Both the position numbers and the translations under genes were made by a program. The notes under the pieces were generated by a model. The model did not search any database. It was not told where the DNA came from and worked only from the letters and a program-made list of their open reading frames with translations. Positions 7,107-15,706 of a DNA stretch of 16,467 bases are shown piece by piece. This DNA is from JAJRXR01 sp044439985 (GTDB lineage Bacteria; Planctomycetota; Phycisphaerae; Phycisphaerales; UBA1924), in the NCBI GenBank assembly GCA_044439985.1, contig JBITAG010000232.1, positions 1 through 16,467 on the forward strand, in the 5' to 3' direction. Positions within the stretch are counted from its first letter, which is position 1, and every line of letters starts with the position of its first letter.

Positions 7107-7976
7107 ATGGGCAAGTCACGAGAGATCCAGAAGCGGATGAAGGCGGTCGGGAACATCAAGCGCATCACGCGCACGATGCAGATGATCGCCACGAGCAAGT
7201 TCGCCAAGGCCCAGCAGTCCGCGATGGACTCCAAGCCGTACACCGGAGCGCTGTTCGACCTGGTCCGCCAGCTCGCCGGCGCCGCCGAGGGTGTGGACCA
7301 TCCTCTCCTCGGTGAGCCCGCCGAAGGCTCGCGCGAGCTGACCCTCGTGATCACCTCCGACCGCGGGCTCTGCGGGCCGTACAACGGCTCGGTCGTCCGC
7401 ACGGCCCTGAACCACCTCCGGTCCTCCGCCACCGCGCGGGAGGGCGCCGTCGAGGTCGTGGGCAAGAAGGGCGCCGCCGTCCTCCGATTCAACAAGATCG
7501 ACGTCAACGCGCACCACACCCAGTTCGGGGACAAGCCGAGCTACGAGGACGTGCAGCGCCTGGCGCAGGACTACATCGACCGCTTCACCGCGGGCGAGAT
7601 CGGTGTCGTGCGCGTCGTCTCCATGAAGTACTACTCCGCCGGACGCCAGAAGCCCGAGGTCTTCCAGCTGCTCCCCTTCAAGGCCGAGCAGGCCGAAGCG
7701 GAGGCGGGCGCCGGCTCCTCCCTCTACGAGTTCAGCCCCGACGCCGAGGGCCTGCTCGACCACCTGCTCCCCGCGGCGGTCAAGGCGCAGCTCTTCCAGT
7801 GCTTCAACGACGCCATCGTCTCCGAGCACGTCGCCCGCATGGTCGCCATGAAGGCCGCGACCGACAACGCCGGCAAGATGGGCCACGCCCTCAAGCGCAA
7901 GTACAACCGCGCCCGCCAGTCGCAGATCACGACGGAGCTGACCGAGATCATCTCCGGCGCCGCGGCGCTCGACTAA
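7107..7976 (+). CDS. atpG: F1 ATP synthase gamma subunit
   Basis: A 289-aa protein of normal family length. It is the central rotor shaft of F1, coupling proton-driven rotation to ATP formation at the catalytic sites. Visible signatures are the N-terminal helix (SREIQKRMKAVGNIKRITRT, residues 4-23, then MQMIATSKF), the SDRGLCG segment (84-90) at the start of the Rossmann-like domain, and the C-terminal helix with ARMVAMKAATDNA and NRARQSQITTELTEI. These two helices form the coiled-coil shaft. ATG 7107 begins exactly at the conserved MGKSREI. The open frame extends far upstream, but that part is an Arg/Pro-rich shadow of the MBL gene. No strong Shine-Dalgarno is seen. The gene normally sits between atpA and atpD; here its neighbours are a phosphodiesterase and a convergent M16 gene. 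Confidence 0.97.
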   Translation: MGKSREIQKRMKAVGNIKRITRTMQMIATSKFAKAQQSAMDSKPYTGALFDLVRQLAGAAEGVDHPLLGEPAEGSRELTLVITSDRGLCGPYNGSVVRTALNHLRSSATAREGAVEVVGKKGAAVLRFNKIDVNAHHTQFGDKPSYEDVQRLAQDYIDRFTAGEIGVVRVVSMKYYSAGRQKPEVFQLLPFKAEQAEAEAGAGSSLYEFSPDAEGLLDHLLPAAVKAQLFQCFNDAIVSEHVARMVAMKAATDNAGKMGHALKRKYNRARQSQITTELTEIISGAAALD

Positions 7977-7984
7977 CACCGGCC

Positions 7985-8003
7985 CGCGCCACGGCAGGAC
8001 GCG
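7985..8003. terminator. Possible hairpin between convergent atpG and M16 genes
   Basis: CGCGCC (7985-7990) pairs with GGACGCG (7997-8003) with one bulged A, around a 6-nt loop, inside the 42-nt gap between the two convergent stop codons. It has no T-run on either strand. Its position suggests a shared terminator, but the structure is modest for such GC-rich DNA. Confidence 0.25.
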
Positions 8004-8018
8004 CCCCGGGGGGAACGC

Positions 8019-10814
8019 CTAGCGCTCCTCCGGGGAGGCGATCACCCGCGTGGGTGGACGCGTGCCCAGGCTCGCCCGCAGCGCCTCCCGGACCTGCTCG
8101 GGGGTGAACGTCGCGTGCCGGTCGAGCACCCCGACCACGTCATCAAGCGAACGGGCCACCTGGTCCATGTCGCACAGACGCCCGGCCCAGAACCCCGGGG
8201 TCCGGATCGCGTCCAGGTAGACCCGCTCGACCCGACGCATCACCGAGGCGAGTTCCTCCTCCCCCGGCCCGTCCTCGCTCAGGGCCATCAGCTCTCGGTC
8301 GATCACCCGCGCCACGCGATCCGCCCACGCGGGCGCCGTCTCCACCGCGATGAGCATCAGCCCCGAGCCGCGCCCGGCTTCTCCGGGCTCGATCCGAACC
8401 GTCGCCCGGTCCACCACCCCCATCTCCCCCCGCAGCGCGCGCGTCAGACGCTGCTCGAGCACGCGCGCCCCCAGCGAGAGCAGATGCGTCTCCCGCACCC
8501 GCCCCGCGTCCGGCGCCCACACCCCGACCGCGACGCCCGCCACTGGCGTGCGGGTCTCGACCCGGACGCGGATCTCGCCCTCCCCTCCCGATGAGGCGCC
8601 ACCCTCCTCGGGGCGACCACCGGCCCCCGCCGGGCGGGGCGCGATCGAGCCGAGGTACCGCTCGCACAGCTCGAAGGCCTCGGTGCGCGAGACGTTGCCC
8701 ACGACCGCCGCCTCGACCTGTCCCCGTCGCACCACCTGCGCCAGCCAGTCCCGAGCGCGCTCGAGCGTGATCCCCCGCACCATCTCCACGCTCGGGGCCT
8801 CCTCGGCCCCCATCGCCTCGCGCAGAGCCTGTTCGGCCCGCCAGAGCGGGTCGCGCTCCCGCTCGATCAACTCGCTCAGCCGTCGCCCACGCCAGCGCTC
8901 GAACGCGGGCGCCTCGATCAGCGGATCGGTCACCACGCGCCCGCCCAGCTCCATCGCGCTCTCGACGTGCTCGGGATCCCCCTCGATGCGGACATAAACC
9001 CGCCCCCCCTCGCTCCAGGCCTTGACGCCGAGGCCCGCGTCCACGAGCACGCGTCGGACGCCGATCGAGCCCATGCCGGGGAGGGCGGGCTCGTTGAGCG
9101 CCGCCGCCGCGACCTGCGCCATTCCCTCGCCCGGCGCCGCCTCCCGCGCCGGGGGGCTGATGGCGAGCTGCACGATGACCCGGTCGCCGGGGAGACGGAC
9201 GTGGTGCGCGCGCACGCCGTTGGAGAGCACCGCCGACCAGACGCCGCTCGGGGGGTGGGCGCTGATCTCCACGATCTGCCCCGGCTCGGGGAGGCGTTCG
9301 TACAGGCGGTCGGTGAGCACCCGCTCACGCACCGGGTCGGTGCGCGCCGTCAGCGCACGGGTCGCGATCTCCAGGACCTCTTCCCGCGTCGGGGCGTCGT
9401 CCCCGCCCGGGGCGGAGACGAGCACCGCCTCCTCCCCTTCCGGGACGAGCCCGCGGAAGACCTCAAGCAGGCGCTCCCCGTCCGCCTCGAGCAGGATGCG
9501 CCGGGTCAGGGCCAGCTCACGCTCCGGGTCGATCCAGGCGTGCCCCCGGGCGTCGGTGAACCCGAGCCAGCGGATCAGCTCCGCGCTCGGCATGGTCTGG
9601 CGTCCGTCCACGAAGTGCTCGAGGCGCGTCTCCATGCGTCGGCGCGCCTCACGCACCTCCCCCGGAAGGAACCCGTGCGCGCGCACACGGGCGACCTCTT
9701 CGCAGAGCTGACGCAACGCACGCCGCCACGACTCCCCCTCGGTCACCGCCGCGATCTGCGCGTACTGCATCGTGCGGAACAGGTCCGCCCCGTAGACGCT
9801 CAGCTCCCCAACCGACAACCGCCCCTCCGACATCGCCGAACGCAAGCGGATCTCCATCGCGAGCATGGCGGTCTGTTCGAGCACGTGCCGACGCAGGCCA
9901 CCGACCGTGCCGATGGGCTCGCGCACCGGCGCGATGCGCAGCAGGGCGAGCTGGGCGCCGGCGAGTTCCGGGTCCGAGCCGACCACGGCCCGCCGGTGAC
10001 GCGCCACGCGGATCCCCCGGTCCTGACGCTCGGGAAGCTCGCCACCCTCCAGCCCCCCCATCGCCCCCTCGATCAGCCGGCGGGCGTGCTCGGCGTCCAC
10101 GGAACCGACCACCAGCAGCGTCATGTTCGAGGCGACGTACCAGCGTTTGCGGAAGACCGCGACCACCTCCGGCGTGATCTGGGCGACCGCTTCGGCGTCG
10201 CTCTCCGGCGGGCGTTGCCCCAGCAGCGAGGCGCCCCCCAGGTCCTGGAGCCACTGGGCACGGGCCCGGGCGGCTCCGTCCCCACGCGCCCGCAGGGCCG
10301 CCCCGATCGACCGACGCGTGGACTCCACCATCGACGAGTCGATCAGCCCGCCCCGCGCCATGGAGGCGAGCACGCTCAGTCCGTCGTCCAGCGACGCGAC
10401 GGAGGGCAGGGAGAGACCGAACACGGTCGCGTCGTACCCGGTGCGCGAGGTCAGGTCCTCGATCTCGTCCAGGCCGCGGGCGCGCAGTCGGTCGAGCGCC
10501 CCGCCACGCGCCCACTGCACGGTCAGCTCCTCGGCGAACCGCGCCACGCCGCGCTCGTTGTCGAGTTCGTCCAGGGAACCGACATCGATGCGCAGCTGCA
10601 ACTCGACCCGGTCGGGGGGTGAGCCGTTCTCCAGAATGAAGTAGCGCAGGCCGTTCTCGAGTCGCCCGGAGACGAGGGCGGGGTCGAGGGGGAGGCTCCG
10701 GTCCGCGTCGATCGGCGCCAGCGTGCCCGAGTCCTCCTGGGCCGTCGCGACCACGCCCCCGAACGGATGGCACATCAGTCCTGCGACCAGGATGGGGGTC
10801 AACGCTCGTCGCAT
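8019..10814 (-). CDS. Exported M16-family (insulinase/PqqL-like) protein, probably zinc-site dead
   Basis: A 931-aa protein about the size of two-repeat single-chain M16 proteases such as PqqL. Residues 1-25 form a signal peptide (basic start, hydrophobic core, likely cleavage after ATA), so it acts in the periplasm or outside. The N-terminal M16 domain is recognisable (SGRLENGLRYFILENGSPP, then LRIDVGSLDE and GVARF). The middle has FRKRWYVASNMTLLVVGSVD, typical of M16 domain ends, and a second M16 pair follows from about residue 540. Odd: where the family has HFLEH, this protein has R92-F-A-E-E96, so both zinc-binding His are missing and only the middle Glu remains. No other HxxEH occurs. 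A noncatalytic partner or chaperone-like role is inferred. GAGG on the coding strand (revcomp of 10821-10824) lies 6 nt before ATG 10814. It lies 63 nt downstream of the helicase-nuclease gene. Confidence 0.87.
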   Translation of the reverse strand: MRRALTPILVAGLMCHPFGGVVATAQEDSGTLAPIDADRSLPLDPALVSGRLENGLRYFILENGSPPDRVELQLRIDVGSLDELDNERGVARFAEELTVQWARGGALDRLRARGLDEIEDLTSRTGYDATVFGLSLPSVASLDDGLSVLASMARGGLIDSSMVESTRRSIGAALRARGDGAARARAQWLQDLGGASLLGQRPPESDAEAVAQITPEVVAVFRKRWYVASNMTLLVVGSVDAEHARRLIEGAMGGLEGGELPERQDRGIRVARHRRAVVGSDPELAGAQLALLRIAPVREPIGTVGGLRRHVLEQTAMLAMEIRLRSAMSEGRLSVGELSVYGADLFRTMQYAQIAAVTEGESWRRALRQLCEEVARVRAHGFLPGEVREARRRMETRLEHFVDGRQTMPSAELIRWLGFTDARGHAWIDPERELALTRRILLEADGERLLEVFRGLVPEGEEAVLVSAPGGDDAPTREEVLEIATRALTARTDPVRERVLTDRLYERLPEPGQIVEISAHPPSGVWSAVLSNGVRAHHVRLPGDRVIVQLAISPPAREAAPGEGMAQVAAAALNEPALPGMGSIGVRRVLVDAGLGVKAWSEGGRVYVRIEGDPEHVESAMELGGRVVTDPLIEAPAFERWRGRRLSELIERERDPLWRAEQALREAMGAEEAPSVEMVRGITLERARDWLAQVVRRGQVEAAVVGNVSRTEAFELCERYLGSIAPRPAGAGGRPEEGGASSGGEGEIRVRVETRTPVAGVAVGVWAPDAGRVRETHLLSLGARVLEQRLTRALRGEMGVVDRATVRIEPGEAGRGSGLMLIAVETAPAWADRVARVIDRELMALSEDGPGEEELASVMRRVERVYLDAIRTPGFWAGRLCDMDQVARSLDDVVGVLDRHATFTPEQVREALRASLGTRPPTRVIASPEER

Positions 10815-10877
10815 CGGGGACCTCGGGGGCGTGAATCACCCACGGAGATCCTACCTCGGAGCGCGGGGGCGGTTGCG

Positions 10878-13800
10878 TCAGAGGCCGTCGATGATCGAGC
10901 AGCTCCCGGCGTTCTCGCGGCACTTTCGGGGCCAGTGCCCGGCGAGCATGCCCTCGATGGCGCCGTCGATCTGCTGTTTGACCTTCTTCGCGTCGATCGC
11001 GCCAAGGTCCAGGCGCCCGCGTTGCCCGGTCTGGAGCAGCCAGTACTCTCCGACGCCCACCGCCTCCTCCCCGTACTCGTGGCGCAGGGCCAGGGCGTAG
11101 ATCGCCAGCTGGAGGTCGGTCTTCCCCGGCTCGAGCAGCGCCTTGGTGGGGCGCCCGGTCTTGTAGTCCACGATCCGCAGGGTCGTCTCCGCCCCGTCGC
11201 CCAGCTGGTCGACGCGGTCGATCTTCGCCTCGAAGGCGTGCTCGATGCCGTCGTGCTCGTAGGGGAAGACCACCTTGCGTTCGGGCTCGAGGATGTGCAC
11301 CCCCGGCTCCTCGAGCATGCGCGCGCCGGAACGCAGCAACTCGACGATCTGATTGAGCTGCGCCTCATCCGCAGAGGCGCCCGGCTGGAGCATCGCGAAG
11401 TAGCGCGCGCGTCCGATCTCGAGCAGGCGATCCGCGCCCGGCGCCTCGGCGCCCTCGTTCTCCGCCTCCCCCCGCTCGCGCGTGAACCGCTCCATCGCGT
11501 CGTGGACCACCTGCCCCACGAGCATCGCCCGACCGGGCGGGTCACCCAGGCGCAGCACCCGTCGCAGGTAGAAGCACCGCGGGCACTCCCGGTACTCCTT
11601 CACGTGCGAGTAGCTCAGCCGCAGGGGCGCCTCGAGCGGCGCGAACAGCTCGTCGCTCCCCGACACGCCCGCCGGCGCTCCCTCCCCGTCGGTCGAGACC
11701 CGATCGACGAGCCGCTCGGCGAACCGACGCAGCTCCTCCCCCGCGACCCACGCGGGGACCGCCGCGTTCTGCTCCACGCTCGCGATCACCGCCATGCGCC
11801 GAACCGCCTCGGTGGCCGCGGTCGCGGCCCGCTCGATCTCCGCCGGGCCCGCCCCGGGGCGGTCGGCGCGGTGCAGCGCCGCCGCCGCGTCGAGCCGGGC
11901 GCTGCGCCTCGCCCGCTCGATGACGTCCGCCCGGGTCTGCTTGGCCTTGTACGACTCGATCTCGCGTTGCAGGGCGTCACCCTGGTCGCCCCCGGCCTCC
12001 TCGAGCACCTCCCTCGCGCTGCGCTCGGTGGCCAGCTTCTCGCCGAGCAGCTCGAGGGTGTAGTGCGTGGCGCTCGACCTGCCCTTCGGGAGCTTGGCCA
12101 GGAGCACCAGCCGGCGCTGGGCGCGCGTGCAGGCGACGTAGAACACCCGGCGTTCCTCGTCGTCACGCCGCTCAACGAACGACCGCGTCTCCCCCGTCTG
12201 GAGCACACCCTCCGGGGGCGCCTCGTCGGGCGAGCCCGACGTCTTCGGGTACCCGTGCTGGGGCGTGACGCGCGGCAGGATGACCGTGTCGAACTCGAGC
12301 CCCTTGCTCGCGTGCGCGGTCAGCACGCTGACCGCCTCCTCGCCGTCCGCCCCCTCGGCGCTCTCCGGCTCGAGCGCCGCCTCCGGGTCGGGCGAGGAAA
12401 AGCCGCGATCGCGGGGGTCCAGGTCGTCCAGGTACGCAAGGAACGCGCGCAGGTCCGCGGGCTGGTCGAGGCGCGAGACCCGTCCCCGGGCGAAGCGGAT
12501 CATCGAGACGATCGCCTCGATGCGTCGCGCCCGGGCGCGCGGGTCGAGCAGGTCCGCGTGCGCGACGCCGGTCACCTGCACGATCGTCGTCAACGCCTCG
12601 TCCGCGCGGCGCGAGGTCGCCGCCTCACGCAGCGTCGTCCACCAGGACGCGAGACGCTCGAAGCCCTCGGCACATTCCTCCGTCCGCTGACGCTCCAGGA
12701 GCCACGGGATGTACGCCCCCGGGGCGGCGACGCCGGGGTCCCCCGCCTCCGCCCGCGACGACTGCGCGCGGTACGCCCGCTCCCAGGCGTTGACCTCGTC
12801 GAGATCGAAGCTCAGGGGGGGACGCAGCAGCGTGCGCCGGGCCAGCCAGGGCGCCTCCGGCTCGCACAGCAGCTCCGCCCAGGCGAGCACGTCGCGCACG
12901 CCCTCGTCCTCCCCCGCGTTCGCTCCGCGCGGGCTGCGGGTCGGCACGCCCTCCAGCTCAAGGGCGCGCCGCACCCGGTCGCACTCCGCGTGCGTGCGCC
13001 CGATCACCGCGTAGTCGCTCAGCCGGGCGCCCTCGCGGGAGCGCATGTCCGTCAGGATGGTCGCGACGGCGATCTCACCCTGCTGCCCGTCGTCCTCGAG
13101 GCGCACCACCTCCACGCCCGATCCGGGCGCCGGGGGATCGTCGCGTCGCGCTCCGGCCCGCTCGATCGTCTTGTCCGGGGCGAAGCGCTCGGCGCACCGG
13201 GCGATGGTCGCCTGCGAGGCCTCGATGATCGCACGCTCCGACCGGTAGCTCTCGGTCAGGGCGATCATCTCGAGGTCGCCCCAGATCTCCCGGAAGTGGG
13301 CGAAGGCGCGCTCGTCGGCGCCCCGGAAGGCGTAGATCGCCTGGTCGTCGTCCCCCACCACGCACAGGTCGCGTCCCTCCCCCGGCGGGCTGATGGCGCG
13401 CAGCAGCTCGATCTGCGCCCGGTTCACGTCCTGAAACTCGTCCACCACCACGTGCGACAGCTCCCCCCGGCAGACCTCACGCACCAGCGCGCTCTCCCGG
13501 ATCATCTCGATCGGACGCAGCACCATGTCCGAGAAGCTCATCCACCCGCGTTCGCGACAGGCGCGCTCGTACGCCCCGTACGCCCGGGCCGCGCTCAGGA
13601 ACCGCGCGCCCAGCGCCCGCCCGTCCTCCTCCAGGGCGGGGTCCTCCAGGTGTCGCTCTGCGCGGGCGACGGCCTCCTCCGGGCCGATCGCGTGGTTGCG
13701 CAGCGTCTCCATCATCTTCGCGGCGTGATCCACCGCGCTGTCGATCCCCGGCCCCCTCGACTCCGCGTAGAGCCCCTCCGAGACGATCACCTCGCGCAGC

Positions 13801-14174
13801 AACCGACGCTGCTGGGCCGAGTCCACCAGCACCGGGTTCGGCGGGAGCCCCGCGATGTCCGCGAACCGCGTGAGCAGACGCCGACCGAAGGAGTGGAACG
13901 TGTGCACGTTGAGACGCTCGGCGACCGACACGCCCAACATCGCCCCAAGACGCTCGCGCATCTCTCCCGCGGCCTTGTTGGTGAACGTCAGCGCCAGCAC
14001 GGACTCAGGCTCGGCGCCCAGCGTGCGCACCCGGTACGCCACCCGCCGGGTGATCACCCGGGTCTTGCCCGTTCCGGGGCCGGCGAGCACAACCAGGGGC
14101 GCCCCCGCGTGCGTCACCGCCGCGTGCTGCGCCTTGTTGAGGCCCTCGAGAATCTGATCGTCTGCGCCGAGCAC
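10878..14174 (-). CDS. UvrD-type superfamily 1 helicase fused to a PD-(D/E)XK nuclease
   Basis: A 1098-aa DNA helicase-nuclease. Helicase motifs: Q-motif LNKAQ (12-16), Walker A AGPGTGKT (31-38), TFTNKAA (63-69), Walker B DEFQD (245-249), motif III GDDDQAIYAFRGA (274-286), LTESYRS (306-312), motif V HASKGLEFD (621-629) and motif VI ACTRAQ (681-686). The C-terminal nuclease begins at LSYSHVKEYRECP (853-865) and shows GQVVH (His891), KIDRVD (Asp986), IVDYKTG (Asp1003, Lys1005) and LQLAIYA (Gln1022), so the active site looks intact. Known: AddA/AddB, RecB and AdnA/B share this architecture and process DNA ends in recombination repair. Cys864, 867, 1085 and 1092 could bind a cluster in an unusual 2+2 arrangement. 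The start is GTG 14174; an in-frame TAA lies just upstream, 17 nt after the rsmD stop, so translational coupling is plausible. Confidence 0.92.
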   Translation of the reverse strand: MLGADDQILEGLNKAQHAAVTHAGAPLVVLAGPGTGKTRVITRRVAYRVRTLGAEPESVLALTFTNKAAGEMRERLGAMLGVSVAERLNVHTFHSFGRRLLTRFADIAGLPPNPVLVDSAQQRRLLREVIVSEGLYAESRGPGIDSAVDHAAKMMETLRNHAIGPEEAVARAERHLEDPALEEDGRALGARFLSAARAYGAYERACRERGWMSFSDMVLRPIEMIRESALVREVCRGELSHVVVDEFQDVNRAQIELLRAISPPGEGRDLCVVGDDDQAIYAFRGADERAFAHFREIWGDLEMIALTESYRSERAIIEASQATIARCAERFAPDKTIERAGARRDDPPAPGSGVEVVRLEDDGQQGEIAVATILTDMRSREGARLSDYAVIGRTHAECDRVRRALELEGVPTRSPRGANAGEDEGVRDVLAWAELLCEPEAPWLARRTLLRPPLSFDLDEVNAWERAYRAQSSRAEAGDPGVAAPGAYIPWLLERQRTEECAEGFERLASWWTTLREAATSRRADEALTTIVQVTGVAHADLLDPRARARRIEAIVSMIRFARGRVSRLDQPADLRAFLAYLDDLDPRDRGFSSPDPEAALEPESAEGADGEEAVSVLTAHASKGLEFDTVILPRVTPQHGYPKTSGSPDEAPPEGVLQTGETRSFVERRDDEERRVFYVACTRAQRRLVLLAKLPKGRSSATHYTLELLGEKLATERSAREVLEEAGGDQGDALQREIESYKAKQTRADVIERARRSARLDAAAALHRADRPGAGPAEIERAATAATEAVRRMAVIASVEQNAAVPAWVAGEELRRFAERLVDRVSTDGEGAPAGVSGSDELFAPLEAPLRLSYSHVKEYRECPRCFYLRRVLRLGDPPGRAMLVGQVVHDAMERFTRERGEAENEGAEAPGADRLLEIGRARYFAMLQPGASADEAQLNQIVELLRSGARMLEEPGVHILEPERKVVFPYEHDGIEHAFEAKIDRVDQLGDGAETTLRIVDYKTGRPTKALLEPGKTDLQLAIYALALRHEYGEEAVGVGEYWLLQTGQRGRLDLGAIDAKKVKQQIDGAIEGMLAGHWPRKCRENAGSCSIIDGL

Positions 14175-14191
14175 CGAGAGAGCTTACGCCA

Positions 14192-14917
14192 TCACCCGTC
14201 CATCTCGCGCATGTAGAGGTGCACGGCGGTCGTCCCGTAGACGTGCGTCTCCGGGCCCAGGGCGCCGCTCATCGAGAGATCCACGTCCGTGTTGCGTCGG
14301 GCCGGCGCCTGAGCGGACGCCTGCGCGGCGCCCGACTCGAACGCCTCGTCAAGGTACGCCGCCTTCGCCTCCTCGAACCGACGCTTCGCCTCGGAGGGCG
14401 TGATCGGCTCGCCCGTGTTCGGGTCCAGCGCGTGGACGAACGGCCAGGGGGTGCGCAGGATCGCGTACCCGTCGGGGGTGAGCATCCGGATCAGACGCTC
14501 GAGCTGGGTGCGCACCCGGGGCCAGTCCTCCGGGTCCCGGACCATCTCGTACGGGGGGTCCATGAAGATGATGTGCGCCGGGCGCGGACAGCGGGAGAGC
14601 GCCGCGGCGCCCAGGGCATCGGAGACCACGATTTCCGCCCGATCCTCGACGCCGAGCGTCCCGACGTTCTCGGCGAGGACCCTGGCGACGCGCTTGTCGC
14701 GTTCAACCATCACGACGCGTCGGGCGCCCCGGGAGACGGCCTCGAGCCCGAAGGACCCGGTCCCCGCGAAGCAGTCGAGCACGTCCACACCCTCGAAGTG
14801 CCCGCGCAGCAGGTTGAAGACCGCCTCGCGCACGTGGTCGGGCAGCGGGCGGGTGGTGGACTTCTCTGGCGGACTCTTGAGGTTTCGGCGCCGGAACGCG
14901 CCACCGATGATGCGCAT
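14192..14917 (-). CDS. rsmD: 16S rRNA (guanine(966)-N(2))-methyltransferase RsmD
   Basis: A 241-aa SAM-dependent methyltransferase that modifies G966 of 16S rRNA during 30S assembly. Visible: MRIIGGAFRRRNL (1-13), the TRPLPDHVREAVFNLL family signature (22-37), SAM-binding motif I DVLDCFAGTGSFGLEA (45-60) and catalytic DPPY (120-123). Typical members are about 180-200 aa; the extra length is an insertion at about 165-217, including an Ala-rich, probably disordered stretch before the final GTTAVHLYMREMDG. ATG 14917 matches the conserved start exactly. No Shine-Dalgarno is seen; a 6-bp hairpin directly abuts the start codon. It is the second gene of the possible four-gene - strand cluster, 53 nt after the unknown ORF and 17 nt before the helicase gene. 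Confidence 0.93.
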   Translation of the reverse strand: MRIIGGAFRRRNLKSPPEKSTTRPLPDHVREAVFNLLRGHFEGVDVLDCFAGTGSFGLEAVSRGARRVVMVERDKRVARVLAENVGTLGVEDRAEIVVSDALGAAALSRCPRPAHIIFMDPPYEMVRDPEDWPRVRTQLERLIRMLTPDGYAILRTPWPFVHALDPNTGEPITPSEAKRRFEEAKAAYLDEAFESGAAQASAQAPARRNTDVDLSMSGALGPETHVYGTTAVHLYMREMDG

Positions 14918-14936
14918 GGGCGACCAAAGCTCGCCC
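14918..14936 (-). promoter_or_regulatory. 6-bp hairpin touching the rsmD start codon
   Basis: On the coding strand, GGGCGA (14936-14931) pairs with TCGCCC (14923-14918) around the 7-nt loop GCTTTGG, and the ATG follows with no gap. It occupies the usual Shine-Dalgarno position and could modulate rsmD initiation. It may be chance at this GC content. Confidence 0.25.
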
Positions 14937-14970
14937 CCGGGCCGGAGTCAAGAGTGCGCCGCCCGAGGAT

Positions 14971-15630
14971 TCAGCGGAGCCGGGCGGGACCGGCCATCAG
15001 GGAGTCGATGTGGACCCGCATCATCGGAGGCGCCGAGAGCCCGGAGACGACCGTCCAGAAGGCCTCATCGTCCCCCATCCGACGCCAGGCCCGGAACTGG
15101 CCCTCGGGGTCGTCGGCGTACAGGTCGAGGGCCGGCGCCCCGATGAAGACCGCCCGCTGGATGAGCAGCTGGTCGTCGGTGGAGTACTCCATCTCCGCCG
15201 CCACCCCCGTCAAGGCGTCCACGACGCGTCCGAAGAGGTCGTGATCGGCGCGGAGCAGGACATCAGCGTCCGACCAGACGATGACCCGCTGGCGGGGGGA
15301 GGGGCGCCCGGGGACCGGCTCGCGAGCCCGAAGGAACTCGATCACGCCGCTCGCCCCCCCCACGCGTCGGTCGAGCGGGGGACCCGGAATCTGGCGTTCG
15401 AGCTGCTGACAGAGGGCGTCGAGGTTGGTGATGGACCGTCCGTGCAGGACGCAGACGGCCAGATCTCGCTGCGTGGCGAGGAACTGGCTCAGCCCCGCTG
15501 CGAATGCGGTTCGTGTGCGTGCGGTATGCGACCAGGCGACGACGTGATGCTCGTCGAGCAACTGGAGCGCTTCGGGCTGCCAATCCAGCGGCACGAACCG
15601 CGGTGCGATCTGTCGCGACGATGCGCGCAT
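14971..15630 (-). CDS. Unrecognised protein, possibly a degenerate P-loop ATPase
   Basis: A 219-aa protein I do not recognise, with no signal peptide or membrane segment, so probably cytoplasmic. Its layout resembles a AAA-type domain: a helix and strand at 18-33 (QPEALQLLDEHHVVAW), a turn-helix where Walker A would sit (SHTARTRTAFAAGL, 34-47) but without the GxxxxGK[ST] signature, a strand at 57-62, and a Walker-B-like hydrophobic strand ending in acidic residues (RVIVWSDADVLL, 115-126). A sensor-like strand (AVFIGAPALDLY) follows at 160-171. ATP binding is doubtful, and the family assignment is inference only. ATG 15630 was chosen as the first Met of the open frame; a purine-rich AGGG lies roughly 13 nt upstream, which is weak. 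It is the first gene of the - strand cluster and is divergent from the gene at 16007. Confidence 0.75.
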   Translation of the reverse strand: MRASSRQIAPRFVPLDWQPEALQLLDEHHVVAWSHTARTRTAFAAGLSQFLATQRDLAVCVLHGRSITNLDALCQQLERQIPGPPLDRRVGGASGVIEFLRAREPVPGRPSPRQRVIVWSDADVLLRADHDLFGRVVDALTGVAAEMEYSTDDQLLIQRAVFIGAPALDLYADDPEGQFRAWRRMGDDEAFWTVVSGLSAPPMMRVHIDSLMAGPARLR

Positions 15631-15706
15631 GAAGGTGACCCATCCCTGGCGTCAGCCCTGAGCGGGCTGTCCGTGTCCCACAGGATCGACGGTGTGTTAC
15701 CACGTC

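Noticed and set aside
8967..10622. A 551-codon + strand frame
   Set aside because: Antisense shadow of the M16 gene, with biased Arg/His/Gln/Pro composition and no motif.
10767..14216. A 1149-codon open frame on the + strand, the longest in the window
   Set aside because: It is antisense to the helicase-nuclease gene, whose motifs are unmistakable. Its translation is Arg/His/Leu/Pro-rich with no domain, as expected of an antisense frame in high-GC DNA.
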